Assembly: GCA_008729055.1 (NCBI GenBank)
Contig: SDUX01000007.1
Location: 2,714,064 to 2,778,063, forward strand
DNA: 64,000 nucleotides
Origin: Pyropia haitanensis
Lineage: Eukaryota > Rhodophyta > Bangiophyceae > Bangiales > Bangiaceae
Reading direction: 5' to 3'
Notes under the pieces: generated by a model
Told to the model about the DNA's origin: nothing
The model's database searches: none
Seen by the model: only the letters and a program-made list of their open reading frames with translations
Shown: positions 32,601-46,348 of the stretch, piece after piece
Position numbering within the stretch: the stretch's first letter is position 1
How the letters are laid out: each line of letters begins with the position of its first letter
Translations under genes and position numbers: made by a program

Positions 32601-35600
32601 CGGCGCTCCACAAAACACTCGTTGCATCCAACGGACGCGCCAACAACCGGGTCGGCCAACCACCCCATGCACGACCGTGCGGGTGGAACGTCGGACATCG
32701 AGCGGGCGGATGTATGGCTGGAATAAAGGATGCGAGCCAATTCGGCCGCCGGATCGCGTGCAGCATTGCTGTACACGCAAAAGTGGGCAAAAGTGGGCAA
32801 ATGTAGGCAAAAGTGGGTAAGAAGCGGCCAACCACCTCATCCACGACCGTGCGGGTCGAACCGAGGACGTCGAGCGGGCGGATCTATGGCTGGAACAAAG
32901 TATGCGAGCCAATTCGGCAGCCGGATCGTGCGCAGCATTGGTGTACACGCAAAAGTGGGCAAAAGTGGGCAAAAGTGGGCAAAAGTGGGTAGGAAGTGGG
33001 TAAGAAGTGGGCAAACAGTGGGCAAAAAGTGGGCAATTTTGGGACCGAAATGGACAATTGGGGGCAAGAAGTTTCCAAAACTGCAAAGAAAATGGACGTG
33101 AAAGTGGCCAGAAAGTGGTCCAACAGTGGCCAGAAAAGGCGCCGCGCCACCCACACTGTCCACTGCGCGTCCCGCTGGTCACACTGGCGTGGACGGTGTG
33201 AGGGCGGAAATTTTGGCACCGTCCGTCGCACCTGGCTGTCGGGACCCCCACGTGCCGAAAACCATCCCACAAACTTGACACGTGGACACCGGCGCTCCAC
33301 AAAACACTCGTTGCATCCAACGGACGCGCCAACAACCGGGTCGGCCAACCACCCCATGCACGACCGTGCGGGTGGAACGTCGGACATCGAGCGGGCGGAT
33401 GTATGGCTGGAATAAAGGATGCGAGCCAATTCGGCCGCCGGATCGCGTGCAGCATTGCTGTACACGCAAAAGTGGGCAAAAGTGGGCAAATGTAGGCAAA
33501 AGTGGGTAAGAAGCGGCCAACCACCTCATGCACGACCATGCGGGTCGAACCGAGGACGTCGAGCGGGCGGATCTATGGCTGGAACAAAGTATGCGAGCCA
33601 ATTCGGCAGCCGGATCGTGCGCAGCATTGGTGTACACGCAAAAGTGGGCAAAAGTGGGCAAAAGTGGGCAAAAGTGGGTAGGAAGTGGGTAAGAAGTGGG
33701 CAAACAGTGGGCAAAAAGTGGGCAATTTTGGGACCGAAATGGACAATTGGGGGCAAGAAGTTTCCAAAACTGCAAAGAAAATGGACGTGAAAGTGGCCAG
33801 AAAGTGGTCCAACAGTGGCCAGAAAAGGCGCCGCGCCACCCACACTGTCCACTGCGCGTCCCGCTGGTCACACTGGCGTGGACGGTGTGAGGGCGGAAAT
33901 TTTGGCACCGTCCGTCGCACCTGGCTGTCGGGACCCCCACGTGCCGAAAACCATCCCACAAACTTGACACGTGGACACCGGCGCTCCACAAAACACTCGT
34001 TGCATCCAACGGACGCGCCAACAACCGGGTCGGCCAACCACCCCATGCACGACCGTGCGGGTGGAACGTCGGACATCGAGCGGGCGGATGTATGGCTGGA
34101 ATAAAGGATGCGAGCCAATTCGGCCGCCGGATCGCGTGCAGCATTGCTGTACACGCAAAAGTGGGCAAAAGTGGGCAAATGTAGGCAAAAGTGGGTAAGA
34201 AGCGGCCAACCACCTCATGCACGACCATGCGGGTCGAACCGAGGACGTCGAGCGGGCGGATCTATGGCTGGAACAAAGTATGCGAGCCAATTCGGCAGCC
34301 GGATCGTGCGCAGCATTGGTGTACACGCAAAAGTGGGCAAAAGTGGGCAAAAGTGGGCAAAAGTGGGTAGGAAGTGGGTAAGAAGTGGGCAAACAGTGGG
34401 CAAAAAGTGGGCAATTTTGGGACCGAAATGGACAATTGGGGGCAAGAAGTTTCCAAAACTGCAAAGAAAATGGACGTGAAAGTGGCCAGAAAGTGGTCCA
34501 ACAGTGGCCAGAAAAGGCGCCGCGCCACCCACACTGTCCACTGCGCGTCCCGCTGGTCACACTGGCGTGGACGGTGTGAGGGCGGAAATTTTGGCACCGT
34601 CCGTCGCACCTGGCTGTCGGGACCCCCACGTGCCGAAAACCATCCCACAAACTTGACACGTGGACACCGGCGCTCCACAAAACACTCGTTGCATCCAACG
34701 GACGCGCCAACAACCGGGTCGGCCAACCACCCCATGCACGACCGTGCGGGTGGAACGTCGGACATCGAGCGGGCGGATGTATGGCTGGAATAAAGGATGC
34801 GAGCCAATTCGGCCGCCGGATCGCGTGCAGCATTGCTGTACACGCAAAAGTGGGCAAAAGTGGGCAAATGTAGGCAAAAGTGGGTAAGAAGCGGCCAACC
34901 ACCTCATGCACGACCATGCGGGTCGAACCGAGGACGTCGAGCGGGCGGATCTATGGCTGGAACAAAGTATGCGAGCCAATTCGGCAGCCGGATCGTGCGC
35001 AGCATTGGTGTACACGCAAAAGTGGGCAAAAGTGGGCAAAAGTGGGCAAAAGTGGGTAGGAAGTGGGTAAGAAGTGGGCAAACAGTGGGCAAAAAGTGGG
35101 CAATTTTGGGACCGAAATGGACAATTGGGGGCAAGAAGTTTCCAAAACTGCAAAGAAAATGGACGTGAAAGTGGCCAGAAAGTGGTCCAACAGTGGCCAG
35201 AAAAGGCGCCGCGCCACCCACACTGTCCACTGCGCGTCCCGCTGGTCACACTGGCGTGGACGGTGTGAGGGCGGAAATTTTGGCACCGTCCGTCGCACCT
35301 GGCTGTCGGGACCCCCACGTGCCGAAAACCATCCCACAAACTTGACACGTGGACACCGGCGCTCCACAAAACACTCGTTGCATCCAACGGACGCGCCAAC
35401 AACCGGGTCGGCCAACCACCCCATGCACGACCGTGCGGGTGGAACGTCGGACATCGAGCGGGCGGATGTATGGCTGGAATAAAGGATGCGAGCCAATTCG
35501 GCCGCCGGATCGCGTGCAGCATTGCTGTACACGCAAAAGTGGGCAAAAGTGGGCAAATGTAGGCAAAAGTGGGTAAGAAGCGGCCAACCACCTCATGCAC

Positions 35601-36036
35601 GACCATGCGGGTCGAACCGAGGACGTCGAGCGGGCGGATCTATGGCTGGAACAAAGTATGCGAGCCAATTCGGCGCCGGATCGTGCGCAGCATTGGTGTA
35701 CACGCAAAAGTGGGCAAAAGTGGGCAAAAGTGGGCAAAAGTGGGTAGGAAGTGGGTAAGAAGTGGGCAAACAGTGGGCAAAAAGTGGGCAATTTTGGGAC
35801 CGAAATGGACAATTGGGGGCAAGAAGTTTCCAAAACTGCAAAGAAAATGGACGTGAAAGTGGCCAGAAAGTGGTCCAACAGTGGCCAGAAAAGGCGCCGC
35901 GCCACCCACACTGTCCACTGCGCGTCCCGCTGGTCACACTGGCGTGGACGGTGTGAGGGCGGAAATTTTGGCACCGTCCGTCGCACCTGGCTGTCGGGAC
36001 CCCCACGTGCCGAAAACCATCCCACAAACTTGACAC
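20661..36036. repeat. Edge zone of the satellite: heterogeneous, mosaic copies
   Basis: Copies here differ at a handful of diagnostic sites: GGCCGACC or GGCCAACC, CATCCACGACCG or CATGCACGACCA, TTCGGCCGCC, TTCGGCAGCC or TTCGGCGCC, and GGGACAGAAA or GGGACCGAAA. The leftmost copies carry one set and copies beyond 36 kb the other. Between about 25 and 36 kb the variants are shuffled between neighbours. Confidence 0.9.
22089..22949. repeat. 861-bp copy with an extra 172-bp sub-repeat
   Basis: This copy contains three instead of two GAGCCAATTCGGCCGCCGG blocks. The middle one (around 22,380-22,500) begins like sub-repeat B and ends like sub-repeat A. That is the product expected from unequal exchange between A and B of neighbouring units, since 861 is 689 plus 172. 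Confidence 0.9.
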
Positions 36037-36725
36037 GTGGACACCGGCGCTCCACAAAACACTCGTTGCATCCAACGGACGCGCCAACAACCGGGTCGGC
36101 CAACCACCCCATGCACGACCGTGCGGGTGGAACGTCGGACATCGAGCGGGCGGATGTATGGCTGGAATAAAGGATGCGAGCCAATTCGGCCGCCGGATCG
36201 CGTGCAGCATTGCTGTACACGCAAAAGTGGGCAAAAGTGGGCAAATGTAGGCAAAAGTGGGTAAGAAGCGGCCAACCACCTCATGCACGACCATGCGGGT
36301 CGAACCGAGGACGTCGAGCGGGCGGATCTATGGCTGGAACAAAGTATGCGAGCCAATTCGGCAGCCGGATCGTGCGCAGCATTGGTGTACACGCAAAAGT
36401 GGGCAAAAGTGGGCAAAAGTGGGCAAAAGTGGGTAGGAAGTGGGTAAGAAGTGGGCAAACAGTGGGCAAAAAGTGGGCAATTTTGGGACCGAAATGGACA
36501 ATTGGGGGCAAGAAGTTTCCAAAACTGCAAAGAAAATGGACGTGAAAGTGGCCAGAAAGTGGTCCAACAGTGGCCAGAAAAGGCGCCGCGCCACCCACAC
36601 TGTCCACTGCGCGTCCCGCTGGTCACACTGGCGTGGACGGTGTGAGGGCGGAAATTTTGGCACCGTCCGTCGCACCTGGCTGTCGGGACCCCCACGTGCC
36701 GAAAACCATCCCACAAACTTGACAC
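36037..36725. repeat. Reference satellite unit with 172-bp sub-repeats A and B
   Basis: Within this unit, sub-repeat A starts at about 36116 (CGACCGTGCGGGTGG) and sub-repeat B 172 bases later at 36288 (CGACCATGCGGGTCG). They are about 90% alike by eye over roughly 150 bases, both ending in the CAAAAGTGGG decamer run. The remaining half of the unit (about 36,450-36,725 plus the first 80 bases) shows no obvious copy of A or B. Confidence 0.9.
36401..36433 (+). repeat. Phased decamer run fitting the G-quadruplex pattern (one per unit)
   Basis: GGG occurs at 36401, 36411, 36421 and 36431 with identical 7-base loops CAAAAGT, so it fits the canonical four-G3 pattern with loops of 7 or less. Further GGG words continue at 10-12 base spacing to about 36,490. 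The A4 tracts are also spaced 10 bases apart. The same run recurs in every unit on the plus strand. Confidence 0.85.
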
Positions 36726-39700
36726 GTGGACACCGGCGCTCCACAAAACACTCGTTGCATCCAACGGACGCGCCAACAACCGGGTCGGCCAACCACCCCA
36801 TGCACGACCGTGCGGGTGGAACGTCGGACATCGAGCGGGCGGATGTATGGCTGGAATAAAGGATGCGAGCCAATTCGGCCGCCGGATCGCGTGCAGCATT
36901 GCTGTACACGCAAAAGTGGGCAAAAGTGGGCAAATGTAGGCAAAAGTGGGTAAGAAGCGGCCAACCACCTCATGCACGACCATGCGGGTCGAACCGAGGA
37001 CGTCGAGCGGGCGGATCTATGGCTGGAACAAAGTATGCGAGCCAATTCGGCAGCCGGATCGTGCGCAGCATTGGTGTACACGCAAAAGTGGGCAAAAGTG
37101 GGCAAAAGTGGGCAAAAGTGGGTAGGAAGTGGGTAAGAAGTGGGCAAACAGTGGGCAAAAAGTGGGCAATTTTGGGACCGAAATGGACAATTGGGGGCAA
37201 GAAGTTTCCAAAACTGCAAAGAAAATGGACGTGAAAGTGGCCAGAAAGTGGTCCAACAGTGGCCAGAAAAGGCGCCGCGCCACCCACACTGTCCACTGCG
37301 CGTCCCGCTGGTCACACTGGCGTGGACGGTGTGAGGGCGGAAATTTTGGCACCGTCCGTCGCACCTGGCTGTCGGGACCCCCACGTGCCGAAAACCATCC
37401 CACAAACTTGACACGTGGACACCGGCGCTCCACAAAACACTCGTTGCATCCAACGGACGCGCCAACAACCGGGTCGGCCAACCACCCCATGCACGACCGT
37501 GCGGGTGGAACGTCGGACATCGAGCGGGCGGATGTATGGCTGGAATAAAGGATGCGAGCCAATTCGGCCGCCGGATCGCGTGCAGCATTGCTGTACACGC
37601 AAAAGTGGGCAAAAGTGGGCAAATGTAGGCAAAAGTGGGTAAGAAGCGGCCAACCACCTCATGCACGACCATGCGGGTCGAACCGAGGACGTCGAGCGGG
37701 CGGATCTATGGCTGGAACAAAGTATGCGAGCCAATTCGGCAGCCGGATCGTGCGCAGCATTGGTGTACACGCAAAAGTGGGCAAAAGTGGGCAAAAGTGG
37801 GCAAAAGTGGGTAGGAAGTGGGTAAGAAGTGGGCAAACAGTGGGCAAAAAGTGGGCAATTTTGGGACCGAAATGGACAATTGGGGGCAAGAAGTTTCCAA
37901 AACTGCAAAGAAAATGGACGTGAAAGTGGCCAGAAAGTGGTCCAACAGTGGCCAGAAAAGGCGCCGCGCCACCCACACTGTCCACTGCGCGTCCCGCTGG
38001 TCACACTGGCGTGGACGGTGTGAGGGCGGAAATTTTGGCACCGTCCGTCGCACCTGGCTGTCGGGACCCCCACGTGCCGAAAACCATCCCACAAACTTGA
38101 CACGTGGACACCGGCGCTCCACAAAACACTCGTTGCATCCAACGGACGCGCCAACAACCGGGTCGGCCAACCACCCCATGCACGACCGTGCGGGTGGAAC
38201 GTCGGACATCGAGCGGGCGGATGTATGGCTGGAATAAAGGATGCGAGCCAATTCGGCCGCCGGATCGCGTGCAGCATTGCTGTACACGCAAAAGTGGGCA
38301 AAAGTGGGCAAATGTAGGCAAAAGTGGGTAAGAAGCGGCCAACCACCTCATGCACGACCATGCGGGTCGAACCGAGGACGTCGAGCGGGCGGATCTATGG
38401 CTGGAACAAAGTATGCGAGCCAATTCGGCAGCCGGATCGTGCGCAGCATTGGTGTACACGCAAAAGTGGGCAAAAGTGGGCAAAAGTGGGCAAAAGTGGG
38501 TAGGAAGTGGGTAAGAAGTGGGCAAACAGTGGGCAAAAAGTGGGCAATTTTGGGACCGAAATGGACAATTGGGGGCAAGAAGTTTCCAAAACTGCAAAGA
38601 AAATGGACGTGAAAGTGGCCAGAAAGTGGTCCAACAGTGGCCAGAAAAGGCGCCGCGCCACCCACACTGTCCACTGCGCGTCCCGCTGGTCACACTGGCG
38701 TGGACGGTGTGAGGGCGGAAATTTTGGCACCGTCCGTCGCACCTGGCTGTCGGGACCCCCACGTGCCGAAAACCATCCCACAAACTTGACACGTGGACAC
38801 CGGCGCTCCACAAAACACTCGTTGCATCCAACGGACGCGCCAACAACCGGGTCGGCCAACCACCCCATGCACGACCGTGCGGGTGGAACGTCGGACATCG
38901 AGCGGGCGGATGTATGGCTGGAATAAAGGATGCGAGCCAATTCGGCCGCCGGATCGCGTGCAGCATTGCTGTACACGCAAAAGTGGGCAAAAGTGGGCAA
39001 ATGTAGGCAAAAGTGGGTAAGAAGCGGCCAACCACCTCATGCACGACCATGCGGGTCGAACCGAGGACGTCGAGCGGGCGGATCTATGGCTGGAACAAAG
39101 TATGCGAGCCAATTCGGCAGCCGGATCGTGCGCAGCATTGGTGTACACGCAAAAGTGGGCAAAAGTGGGCAAAAGTGGGCAAAAGTGGGTAGGAAGTGGG
39201 TAAGAAGTGGGCAAACAGTGGGCAAAAAGTGGGCAATTTTGGGACCGAAATGGACAATTGGGGGCAAGAAGTTTCCAAAACTGCAAAGAAAATGGACGTG
39301 AAAGTGGCCAGAAAGTGGTCCAACAGTGGCCAGAAAAGGCGCCGCGCCACCCACACTGTCCACTGCGCGTCCCGCTGGTCACACTGGCGTGGACGGTGTG
39401 AGGGCGGAAATTTTGGCACCGTCCGTCGCACCTGGCTGTCGGGACCCCCACGTGCCGAAAACCATCCCACAAACTTGACACGTGGACACCGGCGCTCCAC
39501 AAAACACTCGTTGCATCCAACGGACGCGCCAACAACCGGGTCGGCCAACCACCCCATGCACGACCGTGCGGGTGGAACGTCGGACATCGAGCGGGCGGAT
39601 GTATGGCTGGAATAAAGGATGCGAGCCAATTCGGCCGCCGGATCGCGTGCAGCATTGCTGTACACGCAAAAGTGGGCAAAAGTGGGCAAATGTAGGCAAA

Positions 39701-42700
39701 AGTGGGTAAGAAGCGGCCAACCACCTCATGCACGACCATGCGGGTCGAACCGAGGACGTCGAGCGGGCGGATCTATGGCTGGAACAAAGTATGCGAGCCA
39801 ATTCGGCAGCCGGATCGTGCGCAGCATTGGTGTACACGCAAAAGTGGGCAAAAGTGGGCAAAAGTGGGCAAAAGTGGGTAGGAAGTGGGTAAGAAGTGGG
39901 CAAACAGTGGGCAAAAAGTGGGCAATTTTGGGACCGAAATGGACAATTGGGGGCAAGAAGTTTCCAAAACTGCAAAGAAAATGGACGTGAAAGTGGCCAG
40001 AAAGTGGTCCAACAGTGGCCAGAAAAGGCGCCGCGCCACCCACACTGTCCACTGCGCGTCCCGCTGGTCACACTGGCGTGGACGGTGTGAGGGCGGAAAT
40101 TTTGGCACCGTCCGTCGCACCTGGCTGTCGGGACCCCCACGTGCCGAAAACCATCCCACAAACTTGACACGTGGACACCGGCGCTCCACAAAACACTCGT
40201 TGCATCCAACGGACGCGCCAACAACCGGGTCGGCCAACCACCCCATGCACGACCGTGCGGGTGGAACGTCGGACATCGAGCGGGCGGATGTATGGCTGGA
40301 ATAAAGGATGCGAGCCAATTCGGCCGCCGGATCGCGTGCAGCATTGCTGTACACGCAAAAGTGGGCAAAAGTGGGCAAATGTAGGCAAAAGTGGGTAAGA
40401 AGCGGCCAACCACCTCATGCACGACCATGCGGGTCGAACCGAGGACGTCGAGCGGGCGGATCTATGGCTGGAACAAAGTATGCGAGCCAATTCGGCAGCC
40501 GGATCGTGCGCAGCATTGGTGTACACGCAAAAGTGGGCAAAAGTGGGCAAAAGTGGGCAAAAGTGGGTAGGAAGTGGGTAAGAAGTGGGCAAACAGTGGG
40601 CAAAAAGTGGGCAATTTTGGGACCGAAATGGACAATTGGGGGCAAGAAGTTTCCAAAACTGCAAAGAAAATGGACGTGAAAGTGGCCAGAAAGTGGTCCA
40701 ACAGTGGCCAGAAAAGGCGCCGCGCCACCCACACTGTCCACTGCGCGTCCCGCTGGTCACACTGGCGTGGACGGTGTGAGGGCGGAAATTTTGGCACCGT
40801 CCGTCGCACCTGGCTGTCGGGACCCCCACGTGCCGAAAACCATCCCACAAACTTGACACGTGGACACCGGCGCTCCACAAAACACTCGTTGCATCCAACG
40901 GACGCGCCAACAACCGGGTCGGCCAACCACCCCATGCACGACCGTGCGGGTGGAACGTCGGACATCGAGCGGGCGGATGTATGGCTGGAATAAAGGATGC
41001 GAGCCAATTCGGCCGCCGGATCGCGTGCAGCATTGCTGTACACGCAAAAGTGGGCAAAAGTGGGCAAATGTAGGCAAAAGTGGGTAAGAAGCGGCCAACC
41101 ACCTCATGCACGACCATGCGGGTCGAACCGAGGACGTCGAGCGGGCGGATCTATGGCTGGAACAAAGTATGCGAGCCAATTCGGCAGCCGGATCGTGCGC
41201 AGCATTGGTGTACACGCAAAAGTGGGCAAAAGTGGGCAAAAGTGGGCAAAAGTGGGTAGGAAGTGGGTAAGAAGTGGGCAAACAGTGGGCAAAAAGTGGG
41301 CAATTTTGGGACCGAAATGGACAATTGGGGGCAAGAAGTTTCCAAAACTGCAAAGAAAATGGACGTGAAAGTGGCCAGAAAGTGGTCCAACAGTGGCCAG
41401 AAAAGGCGCCGCGCCACCCACACTGTCCACTGCGCGTCCCGCTGGTCACACTGGCGTGGACGGTGTGAGGGCGGAAATTTTGGCACCGTCCGTCGCACCT
41501 GGCTGTCGGGACCCCCACGTGCCGAAAACCATCCCACAAACTTGACACGTGGACACCGGCGCTCCACAAAACACTCGTTGCATCCAACGGACGCGCCAAC
41601 AACCGGGTCGGCCAACCACCCCATGCACGACCGTGCGGGTGGAACGTCGGACATCGAGCGGGCGGATGTATGGCTGGAATAAAGGATGCGAGCCAATTCG
41701 GCCGCCGGATCGCGTGCAGCATTGCTGTACACGCAAAAGTGGGCAAAAGTGGGCAAATGTAGGCAAAAGTGGGTAAGAAGCGGCCAACCACCTCATGCAC
41801 GACCATGCGGGTCGAACCGAGGACGTCGAGCGGGCGGATCTATGGCTGGAACAAAGTATGCGAGCCAATTCGGCAGCCGGATCGTGCGCAGCATTGGTGT
41901 ACACGCAAAAGTGGGCAAAAGTGGGCAAAAGTGGGCAAAAGTGGGTAGGAAGTGGGTAAGAAGTGGGCAAACAGTGGGCAAAAAGTGGGCAATTTTGGGA
42001 CCGAAATGGACAATTGGGGGCAAGAAGTTTCCAAAACTGCAAAGAAAATGGACGTGAAAGTGGCCAGAAAGTGGTCCAACAGTGGCCAGAAAAGGCGCCG
42101 CGCCACCCACACTGTCCACTGCGCGTCCCGCTGGTCACACTGGCGTGGACGGTGTGAGGGCGGAAATTTTGGCACCGTCCGTCGCACCTGGCTGTCGGGA
42201 CCCCCACGTGCCGAAAACCATCCCACAAACTTGACACGTGGACACCGGCGCTCCACAAAACACTCGTTGCATCCAACGGACGCGCCAACAACCGGGTCGG
42301 CCAACCACCCCATGCACGACCGTGCGGGTGGAACGTCGGACATCGAGCGGGCGGATGTATGGCTGGAATAAAGGATGCGAGCCAATTCGGCCGCCGGATC
42401 GCGTGCAGCATTGCTGTACACGCAAAAGTGGGCAAAAGTGGGCAAATGTAGGCAAAAGTGGGTAAGAAGCGGCCAACCACCTCATGCACGACCATGCGGG
42501 TCGAACCGAGGACGTCGAGCGGGCGGATCTATGGCTGGAACAAAGTATGCGAGCCAATTCGGCAGCCGGATCGTGCGCAGCATTGGTGTACACGCAAAAG
42601 TGGGCAAAAGTGGGCAAAAGTGGGCAAAAGTGGGTAGGAAGTGGGTAAGAAGTGGGCAAACAGTGGGCAAAAAGTGGGCAATTTTGGGACCGAAATGGAC

Positions 42701-45700
42701 AATTGGGGGCAAGAAGTTTCCAAAACTGCAAAGAAAATGGACGTGAAAGTGGCCAGAAAGTGGTCCAACAGTGGCCAGAAAAGGCGCCGCGCCACCCACA
42801 CTGTCCACTGCGCGTCCCGCTGGTCACACTGGCGTGGACGGTGTGAGGGCGGAAATTTTGGCACCGTCCGTCGCACCTGGCTGTCGGGACCCCCACGTGC
42901 CGAAAACCATCCCACAAACTTGACACGTGGACACCGGCGCTCCACAAAACACTCGTTGCATCCAACGGACGCGCCAACAACCGGGTCGGCCAACCACCCC
43001 ATGCACGACCGTGCGGGTGGAACGTCGGACATCGAGCGGGCGGATGTATGGCTGGAATAAAGGATGCGAGCCAATTCGGCCGCCGGATCGCGTGCAGCAT
43101 TGCTGTACACGCAAAAGTGGGCAAAAGTGGGCAAATGTAGGCAAAAGTGGGTAAGAAGCGGCCAACCACCTCATGCACGACCATGCGGGTCGAACCGAGG
43201 ACGTCGAGCGGGCGGATCTATGGCTGGAACAAAGTATGCGAGCCAATTCGGCAGCCGGATCGTGCGCAGCATTGGTGTACACGCAAAAGTGGGCAAAAGT
43301 GGGCAAAAGTGGGCAAAAGTGGGTAGGAAGTGGGTAAGAAGTGGGCAAACAGTGGGCAAAAAGTGGGCAATTTTGGGACCGAAATGGACAATTGGGGGCA
43401 AGAAGTTTCCAAAACTGCAAAGAAAATGGACGTGAAAGTGGCCAGAAAGTGGTCCAACAGTGGCCAGAAAAGGCGCCGCGCCACCCACACTGTCCACTGC
43501 GCGTCCCGCTGGTCACACTGGCGTGGACGGTGTGAGGGCGGAAATTTTGGCACCGTCCGTCGCACCTGGCTGTCGGGACCCCCACGTGCCGAAAACCATC
43601 CCACAAACTTGACACGTGGACACCGGCGCTCCACAAAACACTCGTTGCATCCAACGGACGCGCCAACAACCGGGTCGGCCAACCACCCCATGCACGACCG
43701 TGCGGGTGGAACGTCGGACATCGAGCGGGCGGATGTATGGCTGGAATAAAGGATGCGAGCCAATTCGGCCGCCGGATCGCGTGCAGCATTGCTGTACACG
43801 CAAAAGTGGGCAAAAGTGGGCAAATGTAGGCAAAAGTGGGTAAGAAGCGGCCAACCACCTCATGCACGACCATGCGGGTCGAACCGAGGACGTCGAGCGG
43901 GCGGATCTATGGCTGGAACAAAGTATGCGAGCCAATTCGGCAGCCGGATCGTGCGCAGCATTGGTGTACACGCAAAAGTGGGCAAAAGTGGGCAAAAGTG
44001 GGCAAAAGTGGGTAGGAAGTGGGTAAGAAGTGGGCAAACAGTGGGCAAAAAGTGGGCAATTTTGGGACCGAAATGGACAATTGGGGGCAAGAAGTTTCCA
44101 AAACTGCAAAGAAAATGGACGTGAAAGTGGCCAGAAAGTGGTCCAACAGTGGCCAGAAAAGGCGCCGCGCCACCCACACTGTCCACTGCGCGTCCCGCTG
44201 GTCACACTGGCGTGGACGGTGTGAGGGCGGAAATTTTGGCACCGTCCGTCGCACCTGGCTGTCGGGACCCCCACGTGCCGAAAACCATCCCACAAACTTG
44301 ACACGTGGACACCGGCGCTCCACAAAACACTCGTTGCATCCAACGGACGCGCCAACAACCGGGTCGGCCAACCACCCCATGCACGACCGTGCGGGTGGAA
44401 CGTCGGACATCGAGCGGGCGGATGTATGGCTGGAATAAAGGATGCGAGCCAATTCGGCCGCCGGATCGCGTGCAGCATTGCTGTACACGCAAAAGTGGGC
44501 AAAAGTGGGCAAATGTAGGCAAAAGTGGGTAAGAAGCGGCCAACCACCTCATGCACGACCATGCGGGTCGAACCGAGGACGTCGAGCGGGCGGATCTATG
44601 GCTGGAACAAAGTATGCGAGCCAATTCGGCAGCCGGATCGTGCGCAGCATTGGTGTACACGCAAAAGTGGGCAAAAGTGGGCAAAAGTGGGCAAAAGTGG
44701 GTAGGAAGTGGGTAAGAAGTGGGCAAACAGTGGGCAAAAAGTGGGCAATTTTGGGACCGAAATGGACAATTGGGGGCAAGAAGTTTCCAAAACTGCAAAG
44801 AAAATGGACGTGAAAGTGGCCAGAAAGTGGTCCAACAGTGGCCAGAAAAGGCGCCGCGCCACCCACACTGTCCACTGCGCGTCCCGCTGGTCACACTGGC
44901 GTGGACGGTGTGAGGGCGGAAATTTTGGCACCGTCCGTCGCACCTGGCTGTCGGGACCCCCACGTGCCGAAAACCATCCCACAAACTTGACACGTGGACA
45001 CCGGCGCTCCACAAAACACTCGTTGCATCCAACGGACGCGCCAACAACCGGGTCGGCCAACCACCCCATGCACGACCGTGCGGGTGGAACGTCGGACATC
45101 GAGCGGGCGGATGTATGGCTGGAATAAAGGATGCGAGCCAATTCGGCCGCCGGATCGCGTGCAGCATTGCTGTACACGCAAAAGTGGGCAAAAGTGGGCA
45201 AATGTAGGCAAAAGTGGGTAAGAAGCGGCCAACCACCTCATGCACGACCATGCGGGTCGAACCGAGGACGTCGAGCGGGCGGATCTATGGCTGGAACAAA
45301 GTATGCGAGCCAATTCGGCAGCCGGATCGTGCGCAGCATTGGTGTACACGCAAAAGTGGGCAAAAGTGGGCAAAAGTGGGCAAAAGTGGGTAGGAAGTGG
45401 GTAAGAAGTGGGCAAACAGTGGGCAAAAAGTGGGCAATTTTGGGACCGAAATGGACAATTGGGGGCAAGAAGTTTCCAAAACTGCAAAGAAAATGGACGT
45501 GAAAGTGGCCAGAAAGTGGTCCAACAGTGGCCAGAAAAGGCGCCGCGCCACCCACACTGTCCACTGCGCGTCCCGCTGGTCACACTGGCGTGGACGGTGT
45601 GAGGGCGGAAATTTTGGCACCGTCCGTCGCACCTGGCTGTCGGGACCCCCACGTGCCGAAAACCATCCCACAAACTTGACACGTGGACACCGGCGCTCCA

Positions 45701-46348
45701 CAAAACACTCGTTGCATCCAACGGACGCGCCAACAACCGGGTCGGCCAACCACCCCATGCACGACCGTGCGGGTGGAACGTCGGACATCGAGCGGGCGGA
45801 TGTATGGCTGGAATAAAGGATGCGAGCCAATTCGGCCGCCGGATCGCGTGCAGCATTGCTGTACACGCAAAAGTGGGCAAAAGTGGGCAAATGTAGGCAA
45901 AAGTGGGTAAGAAGCGGCCAACCACCTCATGCACGACCATGCGGGTCGAACCGAGGACGTCGAGCGGGCGGATCTATGGCTGGAACAAAGTATGCGAGCC
46001 AATTCGGCAGCCGGATCGTGCGCAGCATTGGTGTACACGCAAAAGTGGGCAAAAGTGGGCAAAAGTGGGCAAAAGTGGGTAGGAAGTGGGTAAGAAGTGG
46101 GCAAACAGTGGGCAAAAAGTGGGCAATTTTGGGACCGAAATGGACAATTGGGGGCAAGAAGTTTCCAAAACTGCAAAGAAAATGGACGTGAAAGTGGCCA
46201 GAAAGTGGTCCAACAGTGGCCAGAAAAGGCGCCGCGCCACCCACACTGTCCACTGCGCGTCCCGCTGGTCACACTGGCGTGGACGGTGTGAGGGCGGAAA
46301 TTTTGGCACCGTCCGTCGCACCTGGCTGTCGGGACCCCCACGTGCCGA

